Made by a program: the position numbers and the translations under genes. This document shows, one piece after another, positions 15,896-24,957 of a stretch of DNA of 62,082 nt. Within the stretch, counting starts at the first letter, position 1. Each line of letters starts with the position of its first letter. The notes below the pieces were generated by a model. The model saw only the letters and a list, made by a program, of their open reading frames with translations. It searched no databases and was not told the DNA's origin. The stretch comes from Bradyrhizobium sp. CSA112 (GTDB lineage: Bacteria > Pseudomonadota > Alphaproteobacteria > Rhizobiales > Xanthobacteraceae), in assembly GCF_029051645.1 (NCBI RefSeq), contig NZ_JAACFS010000042.1:1-62082 (forward strand), given 5' to 3'.

Positions 15896-16837
15896 GTGGG
15901 CTTTGCAGGAGCGATGGTGGTGGCGATGACGGTGGACGCCCTGTTGGGCTGGCCCGACGCACTGTTCGCCCGCGTGGGGCATCCCGTCACTTGGCTCGGC
16001 AGGCTGATCAACATCCTCGATGTTCGCTTCAACAGGTCCATCGACCCGCCTGGAATCCGGCGGATTGCTGGCGCGGTCGTGGCGCTTTTCGTGATTGGGC
16101 TTTCGGCCGGCATCGGATGGTCGGTTCAAGCCGCGCTCGCGTTTGAATGGAGCCGCATCGTCCTGCTGGGAATCCTGGTATGGCCCTTGGTCGCACTTCG
16201 TTCGCTTTATGATTATGTGGCCGCGGTTGCGCAGCCCCTGCAATCCGGTGATATCGCAACCGCACGTGCAGCGGTCGCGCACATCGTGGGACGCGACCCC
16301 GCAGCTCTCGATGAGGCAGGTATTGCGCGCGCGGCCATCGAGAGTCTGGCCGAGAACGCCTCCGACGGCATCGTCGCGCCGGTGTTCTGGGGGACGTTGT
16401 TCGGGCTTCCGGGCATCATCGGCTACAAGGCGATCAACACGCTCGATTCCATGATCGGTCATCGCACGGAGCGGCACGGATCTTTCGGTTGGGCTGCCGC
16501 GCGCATCGACGATTTCGCAAATTTGATACCTGCACGTCTCACCGGTTGTCTGTTCATGCTGGTTGCCGGGCGGCCTTCGGATGCCATGTCGTGCATGGTG
16601 AGGGATGCGAGCCGCCACCGATCGATCAATGCCGGTTGGCCGGAAGCAGCCATGGCCGGCGCGCTCGGCGTACGGCTCAGCGGGCCGCGCATCTATCACG
16701 GAAGTACCGCCGACGAACCCTGGCTCAACGAGGGCGCGCGCGATCCGCTTGCCGCTGACATCTGGCAAGGGTTGAAGCTCTACGTCCGCGCCATGGTCCT
16801 GTTGGCCGGTGCGCTTGCGATGATGGCTCTCGCATAA
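15896..16837 (+). CDS. cobD: Adenosylcobinamide-phosphate synthase (CbiB/CobD family)
   Basis: A 313-residue membrane enzyme that attaches (R)-1-amino-2-propanol or its phosphate to adenosylcobyric acid. I choose the GTG at 15896 because GGGAGA lies nine bases upstream and the protein then begins at the usual place before Asp-Ala-Leu-Leu-Gly-Trp-Pro-Asp; a TTG 12 codons earlier is less likely. The Gly-His-Pro-Val motif and Glu-Asn-Ala-Ser-Asp-Gly-Ile-Val-Ala-Pro block of CbiB are present. It pairs with cobC immediately downstream. Confidence 0.94.
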   Translation: MGFAGAMVVAMTVDALLGWPDALFARVGHPVTWLGRLINILDVRFNRSIDPPGIRRIAGAVVALFVIGLSAGIGWSVQAALAFEWSRIVLLGILVWPLVALRSLYDYVAAVAQPLQSGDIATARAAVAHIVGRDPAALDEAGIARAAIESLAENASDGIVAPVFWGTLFGLPGIIGYKAINTLDSMIGHRTERHGSFGWAAARIDDFANLIPARLTGCLFMLVAGRPSDAMSCMVRDASRHRSINAGWPEAAMAGALGVRLSGPRIYHGSTADEPWLNEGARDPLAADIWQGLKLYVRAMVLLAGALAMMALA

Positions 16838-16848
16838 CGGAGAAGGCT

Positions 16849-17814
16849 ATGCTCGAGCATGGTGGCAATCTCGATCTCGCCGTGCAGCGTTTCGGCGGGC
16901 GTGCGCAGGACTGGATCGACCTTTCGACCGGGATCAATCGGCAGCCCTATCCGGTGAGCGAGATTGAGCCAAGGCATTGGAGCGCGCTGCCCTCCCGATC
17001 CGACATCGAGTCCCTCCATCAGGCTGCTCAGCAGGCGTATGCCACCAAGGCGCCAATCGTGGCGCTTGGTGGCGCACAAGCGGCCATCCAATTGTTGCCG
17101 AATCTTTCATCGTGCGGCAGGGCGCGGATTCTTGCGCCCACCTATAGCGAGTACGCAGCAGTTCTTGCGGCCGCAGCCTGGGACGTGGCAGAGGTTTTTG
17201 ATCTCGAAGGGTTGGTGGGTGCCGATCTCGCCGTGGTCGTCAATCCCAACAATCCAGACGGCCAGCGCCATGATCCGAACGAACTGCTCGCGCTGATGCC
17301 GCGCGTCGGTCGACTCGTGGTCGACGAGAGCTTCGGCGATGCCGTCCCCGACCTGTCGCTGGCACCGGAGGCGAAACGGCCGGGGCTGTTGATCCTGCGC
17401 TCGTTCGGAAAATTTTACGGGCTTGCGGGACTACGGCTCGGCTTCGCGCTCGGCAGCGAGGCCGATGTCGCGGCGCTGGCGGCGATGGCAGGTCCATGGC
17501 CGATTTCGGGTGCTGCGATTGCGATCGGACGGCGCGCCTTGCTTGATCGCGATTGGACGAAGGCGACCTCCATGCGGCTGGCACGCGACGGCGTCCGGCT
17601 GGACGCCGAAGTGCGATCGCAGGACTGGCAACTGGTCGGTGGCACGCCGCTGTTCCGGCTCTATGAGGCCGGCGACGCGCGTGCCGCGCAGGAGCGGCTC
17701 GCACGGGGCCAGATCTGGTCGCGCGTATTTGGGCAAAGACCGGGATGGCTGCGGCTGGGATTGCCGGGTAACGAGACCGAATGGGCGCGGTTTGCTGCCG
17801 CGCTCTCGCGTTGA
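16849..17814 (+). CDS. cobC: Threonine-phosphate decarboxylase-like PLP enzyme
   Basis: A 321-residue aminotransferase-fold protein (CobC; CobD in Salmonella) supplying the aminopropanol moiety. It starts with the typical Glu-His-Gly-Gly-Asn and has Asp-Leu-Ser-Thr-Gly-Ile-Asn, Asn-Pro-Asn-Asn-Pro-Asp-Gly and the PLP lysine in Arg-Ser-Phe-Gly-Lys-Phe-Tyr-Gly. GGAGAAGG precedes the ATG, 11 bp behind cobD. It runs convergently into cobQ with 9 bp between the stops. Confidence 0.93.
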   Translation: MLEHGGNLDLAVQRFGGRAQDWIDLSTGINRQPYPVSEIEPRHWSALPSRSDIESLHQAAQQAYATKAPIVALGGAQAAIQLLPNLSSCGRARILAPTYSEYAAVLAAAAWDVAEVFDLEGLVGADLAVVVNPNNPDGQRHDPNELLALMPRVGRLVVDESFGDAVPDLSLAPEAKRPGLLILRSFGKFYGLAGLRLGFALGSEADVAALAAMAGPWPISGAAIAIGRRALLDRDWTKATSMRLARDGVRLDAEVRSQDWQLVGGTPLFRLYEAGDARAAQERLARGQIWSRVFGQRPGWLRLGLPGNETEWARFAAALSR

Positions 17815-17823
17815 TCACCAACC

Positions 17824-19272
17824 TCAGCGTGCAAGCGCAAGCAGCCCTTCGACGTCGAGATGGGCGTCGACATGATCGGCTAGCGCGTCGAGTGCGCTCT
17901 CCACTCTGGCGCGGTACTGCTGGTCCGTAGCCGGAATGTCCAGTCGTGCGAGAAATGAGCCGCGGAAACTGTCGGAAGCAAACAGGCCGTGCAGATAGCT
18001 GCCGTACACGCGTCCGTCGCTGGAAACTGCGCCTTCCGGTGCGCCAGCAGATGAGGCGAATGGCCGTGCTCGGTCCGGCCCGTCGGTGCGCCCGATGTGA
18101 ATCTCATAGGCCTCGATCGGCCGGTTCGTCGCGGCGTGAACCGCCGTGACGCGCGTAAGAGTCTTTTGTGGCGTCATCACCGTCGTTACGTCCAGGAGTC
18201 CGAGGCCGGGCGTTTCTCCCGCGGGTCCCTCGATACCTTCCGGATCCTGCACACTGCGTCCGAGCATCTGGTATCCGCCGCAGAGTCCGAGCACATGACC
18301 GCCACGACGATGGTGAGCAAGGAGATCAATGTCCCAGCCTTGGGCGCGCAGGAAGGCGAGGTCGCCACGTGTCGACTTCGTGCCGGGAAGGACGACCAGC
18401 GTGACGTCACCTGAGATCGCTTCTCCCGGCCGGACCATCACGAGGTCCACGTCGGGTTCGAGCTTCAGCGGATCAAGATCGTCGAAATTGGCGATACGCG
18501 ACAGCGCGAGAAAGGCGATTCTGCACTTGCCCGGCTTGTGCGCGCCGGCAAGCCCCAGGACATCTTCGGCCGGAAGCTCGTTGGCGCGGGCGAAGTAGGG
18601 CAGGACCCCAAAACCCCGCCAGGATGTGCAGGTTTCGATCAGCCGATAGCCATCGTCAAACAGGGAGGGATCACCGCGAAATTTGTTAATGACAAAACCG
18701 CGGATCATGGCGGCATCCTCGGGATCGAGCACGGTCTTGATGCCGACGAGCTGCGCAATGACGCCGCCGCGGTCAATGTCGCCGATCAGCACGACCGGGA
18801 CCTCGGCCCTGCGGGCAAAGCCCATGTTGGCGATATCAGCGCTCCGCAAATTGACTTCGGCGGGGCTGCCGGCGCCCTCGACCAGAACTAGATCGGCGCG
18901 ATCCTTCAGCCGGGCAAAACTCTCGAGAACCGGCGCCATCAGCGAGGGTTTCATCGCGGCATATTCGCGTGCGCGCAACGTCGCCACGCGGCGCCCCTGC
19001 ACGATGATCTGGGCGCCGATATCGGTTTCCGGCTTCAGCAAGACGGGATTCATGTCCGTGTGCGGCTCGACGCCTGCGGCTTGCGCCTGTAGTGCCTGTG
19101 CGCGTCCGATCTCGCCGCCGTCGATAGTCACGGCCGCGTTGTTTGACATGTTCTGCGGCTTGAAGGGAAGTACCCGATGTCCGCGGCGGGTCGCGGCGCG
19201 AGCAAGGGCGGCCACGATGAGCGACTTGCCGACGTCGGAGCCGGCTCCCTGGATCATCAATGCGCGCGCCAT
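17824..19272 (-). CDS. cobQ: Cobyric acid synthase
   Basis: A 482-residue amidotransferase that amidates four side chains of adenosylcobyrinic diamide. An N-terminal dethiobiotin-synthetase-like ATPase domain has Gly-Ala-Gly-Ser-Asp-Val-Gly-Lys-Ser (residues 9-17); the C-terminal triad-type glutaminase domain has Gly-Leu-Cys-Gly-Gly-Tyr-Gln. It follows cobO on the minus strand after 24 bp. Confidence 0.95.
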   Translation of the reverse strand: MARALMIQGAGSDVGKSLIVAALARAATRRGHRVLPFKPQNMSNNAAVTIDGGEIGRAQALQAQAAGVEPHTDMNPVLLKPETDIGAQIIVQGRRVATLRAREYAAMKPSLMAPVLESFARLKDRADLVLVEGAGSPAEVNLRSADIANMGFARRAEVPVVLIGDIDRGGVIAQLVGIKTVLDPEDAAMIRGFVINKFRGDPSLFDDGYRLIETCTSWRGFGVLPYFARANELPAEDVLGLAGAHKPGKCRIAFLALSRIANFDDLDPLKLEPDVDLVMVRPGEAISGDVTLVVLPGTKSTRGDLAFLRAQGWDIDLLAHHRRGGHVLGLCGGYQMLGRSVQDPEGIEGPAGETPGLGLLDVTTVMTPQKTLTRVTAVHAATNRPIEAYEIHIGRTDGPDRARPFASSAGAPEGAVSSDGRVYGSYLHGLFASDSFRGSFLARLDIPATDQQYRARVESALDALADHVDAHLDVEGLLALAR

Positions 19273-19296
19273 GGAATCGGATTCTCGCTTGCTTCG

Positions 19297-19950
19297 TCAG
19301 AACTCGATGCCGGGCTGCGCCTTGATTCCGGATCGGAAGGGATGCTTCACGAGCGTCATCTCCGTGACGAGGTCGGCAGCGTCGATCAATTCCTGCTTGG
19401 CATTGCGCCCGGTGAGGACGACGTGCGTCATCGGCGGCTTTGAATTCTTGAGGAATTCAACGATTTCTCCGATCTCCAGATAGTCGTAGCGAAGCGCAAT
19501 GTTGATCTCGTCGAGAACGACCATGCGCAAGGCGTGATCGGCGATCAGCTGTTTGGCCTTCTCCCATGCGGCGCGGGCGGCAGCGACGTCGCGGGCGCGG
19601 TCCTGGGTTTCCCAGGTAAAGCCTTCACCCATCGCATGGAACTGGCACAGTTCACCAAAATGTTCGGTCAGGAGACGGCGCTCGCCGGTATCCCACGCAC
19701 CCTTGATGAATTGCACGACAGCGCAGGGAAAGCCATGCGCGACGCACCGCATGATCATGCCGAAGGCCGAGGAAGATTTTCCCTTGCCTGCGCCGGTGTG
19801 GACGATGATGAGTCCCTTCTCTCCACTCTTGGTGGCCATCATCCGGTCGCGGGCGGCCTTCTTCTTCGCCATTTTGGCCGCATGGCGGGTATCGAGCGAG
19901 GCCTCGGCGACGACAGCTTCCTCCTCAGCGGCATCCGGTTCGGAAATCAT
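19297..19950 (-). CDS. cobO: Cob(I)yrinic acid a,c-diamide adenosyltransferase
   Basis: A 217-residue ATP:corrinoid adenosyltransferase of the CobO/BtuR type. The ATG at 19950 is preceded by AAAGGAAC; the frame stays open far upstream only because it runs antisense through the riboswitch region. After a charged N-terminal arm comes the P-loop Thr-Gly-Ala-Gly-Lys-Gly-Lys-Ser-Ser, and further on Val-Val-Leu-Asp-Glu-Ile-Asn, both conserved in the family. First gene of the cobO-cobQ operon, divergent from the riboswitch-led cobW operon. Confidence 0.95.
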   Translation of the reverse strand: MISEPDAAEEEAVVAEASLDTRHAAKMAKKKAARDRMMATKSGEKGLIIVHTGAGKGKSSSAFGMIMRCVAHGFPCAVVQFIKGAWDTGERRLLTEHFGELCQFHAMGEGFTWETQDRARDVAAARAAWEKAKQLIADHALRMVVLDEINIALRYDYLEIGEIVEFLKNSKPPMTHVVLTGRNAKQELIDAADLVTEMTLVKHPFRSGIKAQPGIEF

Positions 19951-19998
19951 CTGCACGTTCCTTTGGCTTGACAAGTTGCACGCTTGAGCAAATGGTGA

Positions 19999-20190
19999 GG
20001 CAGCGTTGGTTCCTGTCCTACGACAGGCGAAGAGGGAATGCGATAGGGCTCTTGCCTCGAAGCTTGAGCCCGAAAAGCAGCCGCCCCCGCGACCGTGACC
20101 GGAGAGATCTCCAAGAGCCACTGGCCCGTTTGGGTTGGGAAGGTGGAGATCGAAGGGAAACCTGCTCCGCAAGCCGGGAGACCTGCCAGC
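19999..20190 (+). promoter_or_regulatory. Cobalamin (AdoCbl) riboswitch upstream of the DUF1636-cobW-cobN operon
   Basis: Conserved riboswitch elements appear in the right order: GAGGGAATGCGA, then GCAGCCGCCCCCGCGACCGTGA (near 20080-20100), GCCACTGGCCC, TTGGGAAGGTGG, and the B12-box-like GCCGGGAGACCTGCC ending near 20187. About 110 bp follow before the ATG at 20301, with a CGAACCC/GGGTTCG hairpin and no T run, so control is more likely at ribosome binding than by termination. High B12 should lower expression of the downstream operon. Confidence 0.9.
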
Positions 20191-20300
20191 GCACAGATTG
20201 ACCACCGGCGGACGGGGTGTTCCGCGACGGGGAGCGAACCCTCGCGTCTCCGGGTTCGTGTGCCTCATCGCCTCCGTCAAAAATTTTTGAAGAAGGGGCG

Positions 20301-20675
20301 ATGACCGTTACGTTGCATGTCTGCATCACCTGCCGTGCCGGCCGAACGCTGATGGAAGGCGAAACCGCGCCAGGCGCGCGTCTGCACAGCGCCATCCTCG
20401 AGGCTGGCGTGCCGGAAGGCGTCAACGTCGTTCCGGTCGAGTGCCTATCCGCCTGCAGCCAAGGCTGCTCGATTGCGCTCTCCGGTCCCCGGCGCTGGTC
20501 CTATGTGTACGGCCGCTTGTCAGACGCAAGCGCGCCGGACGTTGTTGCTGGCGCCGCGGCCTATGCGGCGGCGCCCGACGGCATCGTGCCATGGCGCAGC
20601 CGGCCGGAGATCTTCCGCAAGCAGTCGCTTGCGCGCATTCCACCCATCGCCGCCGTGCCGGAGGCCTCAGAATGA
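20301..20675 (+). CDS. DUF1636 metal-binding-like protein
   Basis: A 124-residue protein starting at an ATG preceded by GAAGAAGGGG. Cys-Ile-Thr-Cys lies near the N-terminus, and a second pair occurs in Glu-Cys-Leu-Ser-Ala-Cys-Ser-Gln-Gly-Cys, reminiscent of thioredoxin-like [2Fe-2S] proteins. This is the DUF1636 pattern often seen at the head of cobW-cobN operons. Its role is unknown; iron-sulfur or cobalt handling for the chelatase is a reasonable inference. It overlaps cobW by four bases and is the first gene behind the cobalamin riboswitch. Confidence 0.85.
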   Translation: MTVTLHVCITCRAGRTLMEGETAPGARLHSAILEAGVPEGVNVVPVECLSACSQGCSIALSGPRRWSYVYGRLSDASAPDVVAGAAAYAAAPDGIVPWRSRPEIFRKQSLARIPPIAAVPEASE

Positions 20676-21709
20676 AAACGCTTGCCAAGATCCCGGTGAC
20701 CGTTGTCACCGGCTTTCTCGGATCGGGCAAGACGACGCTGATCCGGCACCTGATCACCAACGCGAACGGCAGGAAGCTTGCGGTGCTCGTCAACGAGTTC
20801 GGCAGCGAAGGCGTGGATGGAGAGATCCTGAAATCCTGCGCGGACGCCAACTGTCCTGCCGAGAACATCGTAGAGCTCGCCAATGGCTGCATCTGCTGCA
20901 CAGTCGCCGACGATTTCATTCCCACCATCGAGCAGTTGCTCTCTCGACGCGTGAAGCCCGACCATATCCTGATCGAGACATCGGGATTGGCATTGCCGAA
21001 GCCACTGCTCAAGGCATTCGACTGGCCCGAGATCCGCTCGCGGATCACGGTCGACGGCGTGATCGCGCTAGCGGATGCGGAGGCCGTGGCGGCCGGCCGC
21101 TTCGCACCCGATCCTGTCGCGGTCGAAGCCCAGCGTGCGGCCGATGAAAACCTCGACCATGAAACGCCGCTTTCGGAAGTATTCGAGGATCAGATCGCTT
21201 GCGCGGACATCGTGCTGCTCACCAAGGCGGACCTTGTCGGCGCGGAAGGACTTGAAGCGGCCAAGGCGGCAATCGCGGCCGAGATGCCGCGTCGCGTGCT
21301 GCTGATGCTGCCGGTCGTCGACGGCGCGGTCGATGCCCGTGTGATCCTTGGTCTCGAAGCAGCGGCAGAAGACGATCTCGCCGCGCGCCCCTCGCACCAC
21401 GACGGCGAGGAAGAGCACGAGCACAACGATTTTGCCTCCGTTGTAGTCGAGTTCCCGGAAGTCGCGAATATCGATGCGCTGGTCGCATCGATCCAGCGGC
21501 TTGCGCGCGAACAGAACGTGCTGCGCGCCAAGGGATATATTGCGGTTGCGGGCAAGCCGATGCGATTGCTGATGCAATCGGTCGGGGAGCGAGTACGACA
21601 TCAGTTCGATATGCCCTGGGGCACGCGGCCAAGGCGGTCGAAGCTGGTTCTGATCGGTGAATACGACGATATCGACGAGGCTGCCATCAGGGCGGGACTT
21701 GGTGTCTGA
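20672..21709 (+). CDS. cobW: CobW-family GTPase metallochaperone
   Basis: A 345-residue G3E-family GTPase thought to deliver cobalt to the CobN-containing chelatase. The P-loop Gly-Phe-Leu-Gly-Ser-Gly-Lys-Thr-Thr lies near residue 14, the metal-binding Gly-Cys-Ile-Cys-Cys motif near residue 75, and an Asp/His/Glu-rich stretch (Ser-His-His-Asp-Gly-Glu-Glu-Glu-His-Glu-His) precedes the C-terminal CobW_C domain. Start overlaps the DUF1636 stop; its own stop overlaps the cobN ATG. Confidence 0.95.
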   Translation: MKTLAKIPVTVVTGFLGSGKTTLIRHLITNANGRKLAVLVNEFGSEGVDGEILKSCADANCPAENIVELANGCICCTVADDFIPTIEQLLSRRVKPDHILIETSGLALPKPLLKAFDWPEIRSRITVDGVIALADAEAVAAGRFAPDPVAVEAQRAADENLDHETPLSEVFEDQIACADIVLLTKADLVGAEGLEAAKAAIAAEMPRRVLLMLPVVDGAVDARVILGLEAAAEDDLAARPSHHDGEEEHEHNDFASVVVEFPEVANIDALVASIQRLAREQNVLRAKGYIAVAGKPMRLLMQSVGERVRHQFDMPWGTRPRRSKLVLIGEYDDIDEAAIRAGLGV

Positions 21710-24700
21710 TGCACGTTGTCTTTCGCGAGAGCCGCGGTCTTGAGGAGACCGCGACGCCCAGGGATCTCGGCCAAGATCCGGCCGACCTTGTGGTGCTCTC
21801 GTTTTCGGACAGCGATCTCGCCACGTTCGCTTCCGGCTGGCGGCGGGGCCGCGCCAGTCTGCCGTCGCTCAGGCTCGCGAACTTGGCAGAGCTGCGTCAT
21901 CCGCTCTCGGTCGACACCTATATCGAGCGCACGCTGTCGCAGGCGCGCGGCATACTGGTGCGCCTGATCGGCGGCGAATCCTACTGGCCATACGGACTGG
22001 CCGCCTTGCATCAATTGGCCAAACAGCGCGACATCGCGCTTGCGGTGCTTCCGGCCGATGGTCGCGACGACCCGCGCCTGGATGCGCTCTCGACATTGCC
22101 CGGCTCGACGCTCGGACGGCTGAAGGCGTTGTGCGACAAGGGCGGAACAATAGCGGCGCAGGCTGCACTCGCCCAACTCGCGCTGGCGTCGGGCCTCTAC
22201 GCGGGGCCGGTCGTCGGTGAAATCGAAATTCCCGAGATCGGTTTCTACGATCCGGATCGCGGTGCAATCGTGGTGCTGCCAAATCCTGATCAGCGGCCGC
22301 GCGCGCTGGTGACCTTCTATCGTTCTTATCTCACCGCAGCGGATACTGCCCCGATCGACGCGTTGATCACAGCACTGCGGCAAAAGGGTTTTGATGCCTA
22401 TGGCATATTCATCACTTCTCTGAAGGCTGCCGGTGTGGCGGACTGGATGAGGGGACATTTCGAGCAATGCGCTCCGGCGGCGATCGTCAATGCGACCGCC
22501 TTCTCTGCGGTCGCCGACGACGGCACGACGCCTTTCGATGCCGCATCCTGTCCGATATTCCAGGTCGCATTGTCGACAGCCCGGCGCGATGATTGGGCGG
22601 AATCGCTTCGCGGGCTCTCGCCAGGTGATCTGGCAATGCACGTGGTGTTGCCTGAGGTTGACGGCCGGCTGTTTGCGGGTGTCGTCAGCTTCAAGTCGCC
22701 GGAGCAGAGCGATCCCGATCTGCAATTCGCGCACGTGGCACATAGGGCCGACGACGAACGCGTGTGCGCTGTCGTCGAGCGGGTGGCGGCTTGGCACAGG
22801 CTTGCCAACCGCCCGGCAGGCGAGAAACGGCTGGCGATTGTGCTCTCGAACTATCCTGGCCGCCCGCACCAGATCGCGCATGCGGTCGGGCTCGACGCAC
22901 TCGCTTCGGTCGAAACGCTGCTGTCCGATCTCGGCGCTGCCGGTTTCGACGTGAAAGCTACAGAAGCGCTCGGTGAAACTCTCCTGCAGGAGGCATTGGC
23001 CTGGAGCGTTGCCGATTACCGCACGGAGCTGGCCAGGCTGCCGCGCCGGCTGCAGGATGATCTTTCGAGTGCCTGGGGCGCGCCGGAAGATGATCCAGCC
23101 TGTCGCGGCGGCGAATTTCGTTTCGCCGCGATCCGGCGCCGCAAGATGACTATCGCCGTCCAGCCGGAACGCGGAGATATCGGCAATCGCGATGCCGAGT
23201 ATCACGATCTCTCGCGCACGCCGCGCCACGCCTATGTCGCGTTTTATCTCTGGCTTAGGCGCGAGGGGATTGATGCGATCGTCCACATGGGAGCTCACGG
23301 AACGCTGGAATGGCTACCTGGCAAGTCCGTCGCGCTGTCGGCCACCTGCTGGCCGGAAGCGTTGATTGGCGATGTGCCGGTGATCTATCCCTTCATCGTC
23401 AACGATCCCGGCGAAGCCGCGCAGGCCAAGCGGCGCATCGGCGCCGTCACGATCGGCCATTTGCCGCCGCCGCTGGCGCGGGCCGCTTTGCCCGAAGGCC
23501 TGCGCCGGCTCGAGCAACTGCTCGATGAATATTCGACCGCCGATGGTCTCGATCCCGCGCGTCGCCAGCGGCTGATCGCAGCAATCCGCGATGAAGCACG
23601 TGCCGCGGGCCTGGAAGGTGATCTCGGCCTTGGCGCGTCGGCTGCGCCGGCTGAGGCCATTCCCCGGATCGATCGCTTCGTCTGCGATCTGAAGGAAAGC
23701 CAGTTCGGCGATGGCCTGCATGTGTTCGGCCGCGGGGCTTGCGGCGAGGCGGAGAAGGACGCGCTGCTCGGCGCGCTCTCCGGCAGGCGCGTTCCGCCGG
23801 GGCCTGCCGGCTCGCCCTATCGCGGGCGCCGCGATGTGCTGCCCACCGGACGCAATCTGTTCGCCGTCGATCCCCGCGCGGTGCCGACGCCGTCGGCGCA
23901 TGCGCAAGGGATCAAGCTTGCCGAGGAATTGCTGCGGCGTCACCTGCAGGATCACGGCGACTGGCCGAAGGGGTTGCTGGTTGATCTCTGGGGATCATCG
24001 ACCATGCGCACCGCAGGTGAGGATTTCGCGATGGCCCTGCATCTTGCAGGTATCGCGCCGCGGTGGGACCATGCTTCGGGGCGGGTGACGGGTTACGACA
24101 TCATCATGCCGGCGGCGCTCGGCCGCCCGCGTATCGACGTGACGCTTCGCGTGTCAGGGCTGTTTCGCGACGTCTTTTCAGGTCTTGCACAATTGTTTGA
24201 GGCGGCAACCGAAGCCCTCTCCGAACGGGACGAGGAGGGCGAGGACAATCCTTACCGTCATTGCGCGGCGCGCGTGTTCGGACCGCGGCCGGGGCAGTAT
24301 GGCGTCGGTATGGCATCGATGCCGGATGTCCTCACGGAGGAGTCGCGCGAGGCGGCCGGTGAAGCCTGGCTTTCGGCTTCGTCCTGGGCGATCGCGTCCG
24401 ACGGCACGATGCGGCCTGACCGCGCGGGTATCGAGGCGAGGCTCGTCGCCGCCGATGCCTTCGTCCATGCGCAGGACCTGCCGGAAACGGACCTGCTGTT
24501 GGCCGCAGATTATGCCGTGCATGAGGCGGGCGTTGCGGCCGCGGCGGCACGGCTTGGCACGGCCGCTCCATCGCTCTATCACCTTGACGCCACGCGTCCG
24601 GATCAGCCGCATGCACGCTCGTTGACCGAGGAAATATCGCGCGTCGTGCGTGCGCGCGCCGCCAATCCGGCATGGATCGCCGGCATGATGCGCCACGGCT

Positions 24701-24957
24701 TTCGGGGTGCCGCCGAAATAGCCGCAACACTCGAGCACATGGCCGCTTTCGCCCATCTTGCGGACGCCGTGCCGGTGCATCTCTTCGATCTCTATTACGA
24801 CGCGACGCTCGGCCATGACGACGTTCGTGTGTTCATGGCGCGCGAGAATCCGGCGGCGCTCTCGGCGATCGAAACTTGCTTCACCCGTTTGCATGAAGCG
24901 TCGCTCTGGAGAACGCGACGCAATTCGATCGCGGCCGCGCTGCGGGAGGCCTCATGA
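21709..24957 (+). CDS. cobN: Cobaltochelatase large subunit
   Basis: A 1082-residue subunit of the ATP-dependent aerobic cobaltochelatase that inserts Co2+ into hydrogenobyrinic acid a,c-diamide; homologous to the BchH/ChlH subunit of magnesium chelatase. Conserved blocks include Gly-Glu-Ser-Tyr-Trp-Pro-Tyr-Gly near residue 88, His-Met-Gly-Ala-His-Gly-Thr-Leu-Glu-Trp-Leu-Pro-Gly-Lys (about 525-538) and Asp-Leu-Trp-Gly-Ser-Ser-Thr-Met-Arg-Thr. It is somewhat shorter than many CobN proteins (1100-1275) but has both ends. Its partner subunits CobS and CobT are not in the window. Confidence 0.95.
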   Translation: MHVVFRESRGLEETATPRDLGQDPADLVVLSFSDSDLATFASGWRRGRASLPSLRLANLAELRHPLSVDTYIERTLSQARGILVRLIGGESYWPYGLAALHQLAKQRDIALAVLPADGRDDPRLDALSTLPGSTLGRLKALCDKGGTIAAQAALAQLALASGLYAGPVVGEIEIPEIGFYDPDRGAIVVLPNPDQRPRALVTFYRSYLTAADTAPIDALITALRQKGFDAYGIFITSLKAAGVADWMRGHFEQCAPAAIVNATAFSAVADDGTTPFDAASCPIFQVALSTARRDDWAESLRGLSPGDLAMHVVLPEVDGRLFAGVVSFKSPEQSDPDLQFAHVAHRADDERVCAVVERVAAWHRLANRPAGEKRLAIVLSNYPGRPHQIAHAVGLDALASVETLLSDLGAAGFDVKATEALGETLLQEALAWSVADYRTELARLPRRLQDDLSSAWGAPEDDPACRGGEFRFAAIRRRKMTIAVQPERGDIGNRDAEYHDLSRTPRHAYVAFYLWLRREGIDAIVHMGAHGTLEWLPGKSVALSATCWPEALIGDVPVIYPFIVNDPGEAAQAKRRIGAVTIGHLPPPLARAALPEGLRRLEQLLDEYSTADGLDPARRQRLIAAIRDEARAAGLEGDLGLGASAAPAEAIPRIDRFVCDLKESQFGDGLHVFGRGACGEAEKDALLGALSGRRVPPGPAGSPYRGRRDVLPTGRNLFAVDPRAVPTPSAHAQGIKLAEELLRRHLQDHGDWPKGLLVDLWGSSTMRTAGEDFAMALHLAGIAPRWDHASGRVTGYDIIMPAALGRPRIDVTLRVSGLFRDVFSGLAQLFEAATEALSERDEEGEDNPYRHCAARVFGPRPGQYGVGMASMPDVLTEESREAAGEAWLSASSWAIASDGTMRPDRAGIEARLVAADAFVHAQDLPETDLLLAADYAVHEAGVAAAAARLGTAAPSLYHLDATRPDQPHARSLTEEISRVVRARAANPAWIAGMMRHGFRGAAEIAATLEHMAAFAHLADAVPVHLFDLYYDATLGHDDVRVFMARENPAALSAIETCFTRLHEASLWRTRRNSIAAALREAS

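Noticed and set aside
19951..20280. N-terminal extension of CobO by 110 residues
   Set aside because: The frame is open only because it runs antisense through the cobalamin riboswitch; the family start with AAAGGAAC lies at 19950.
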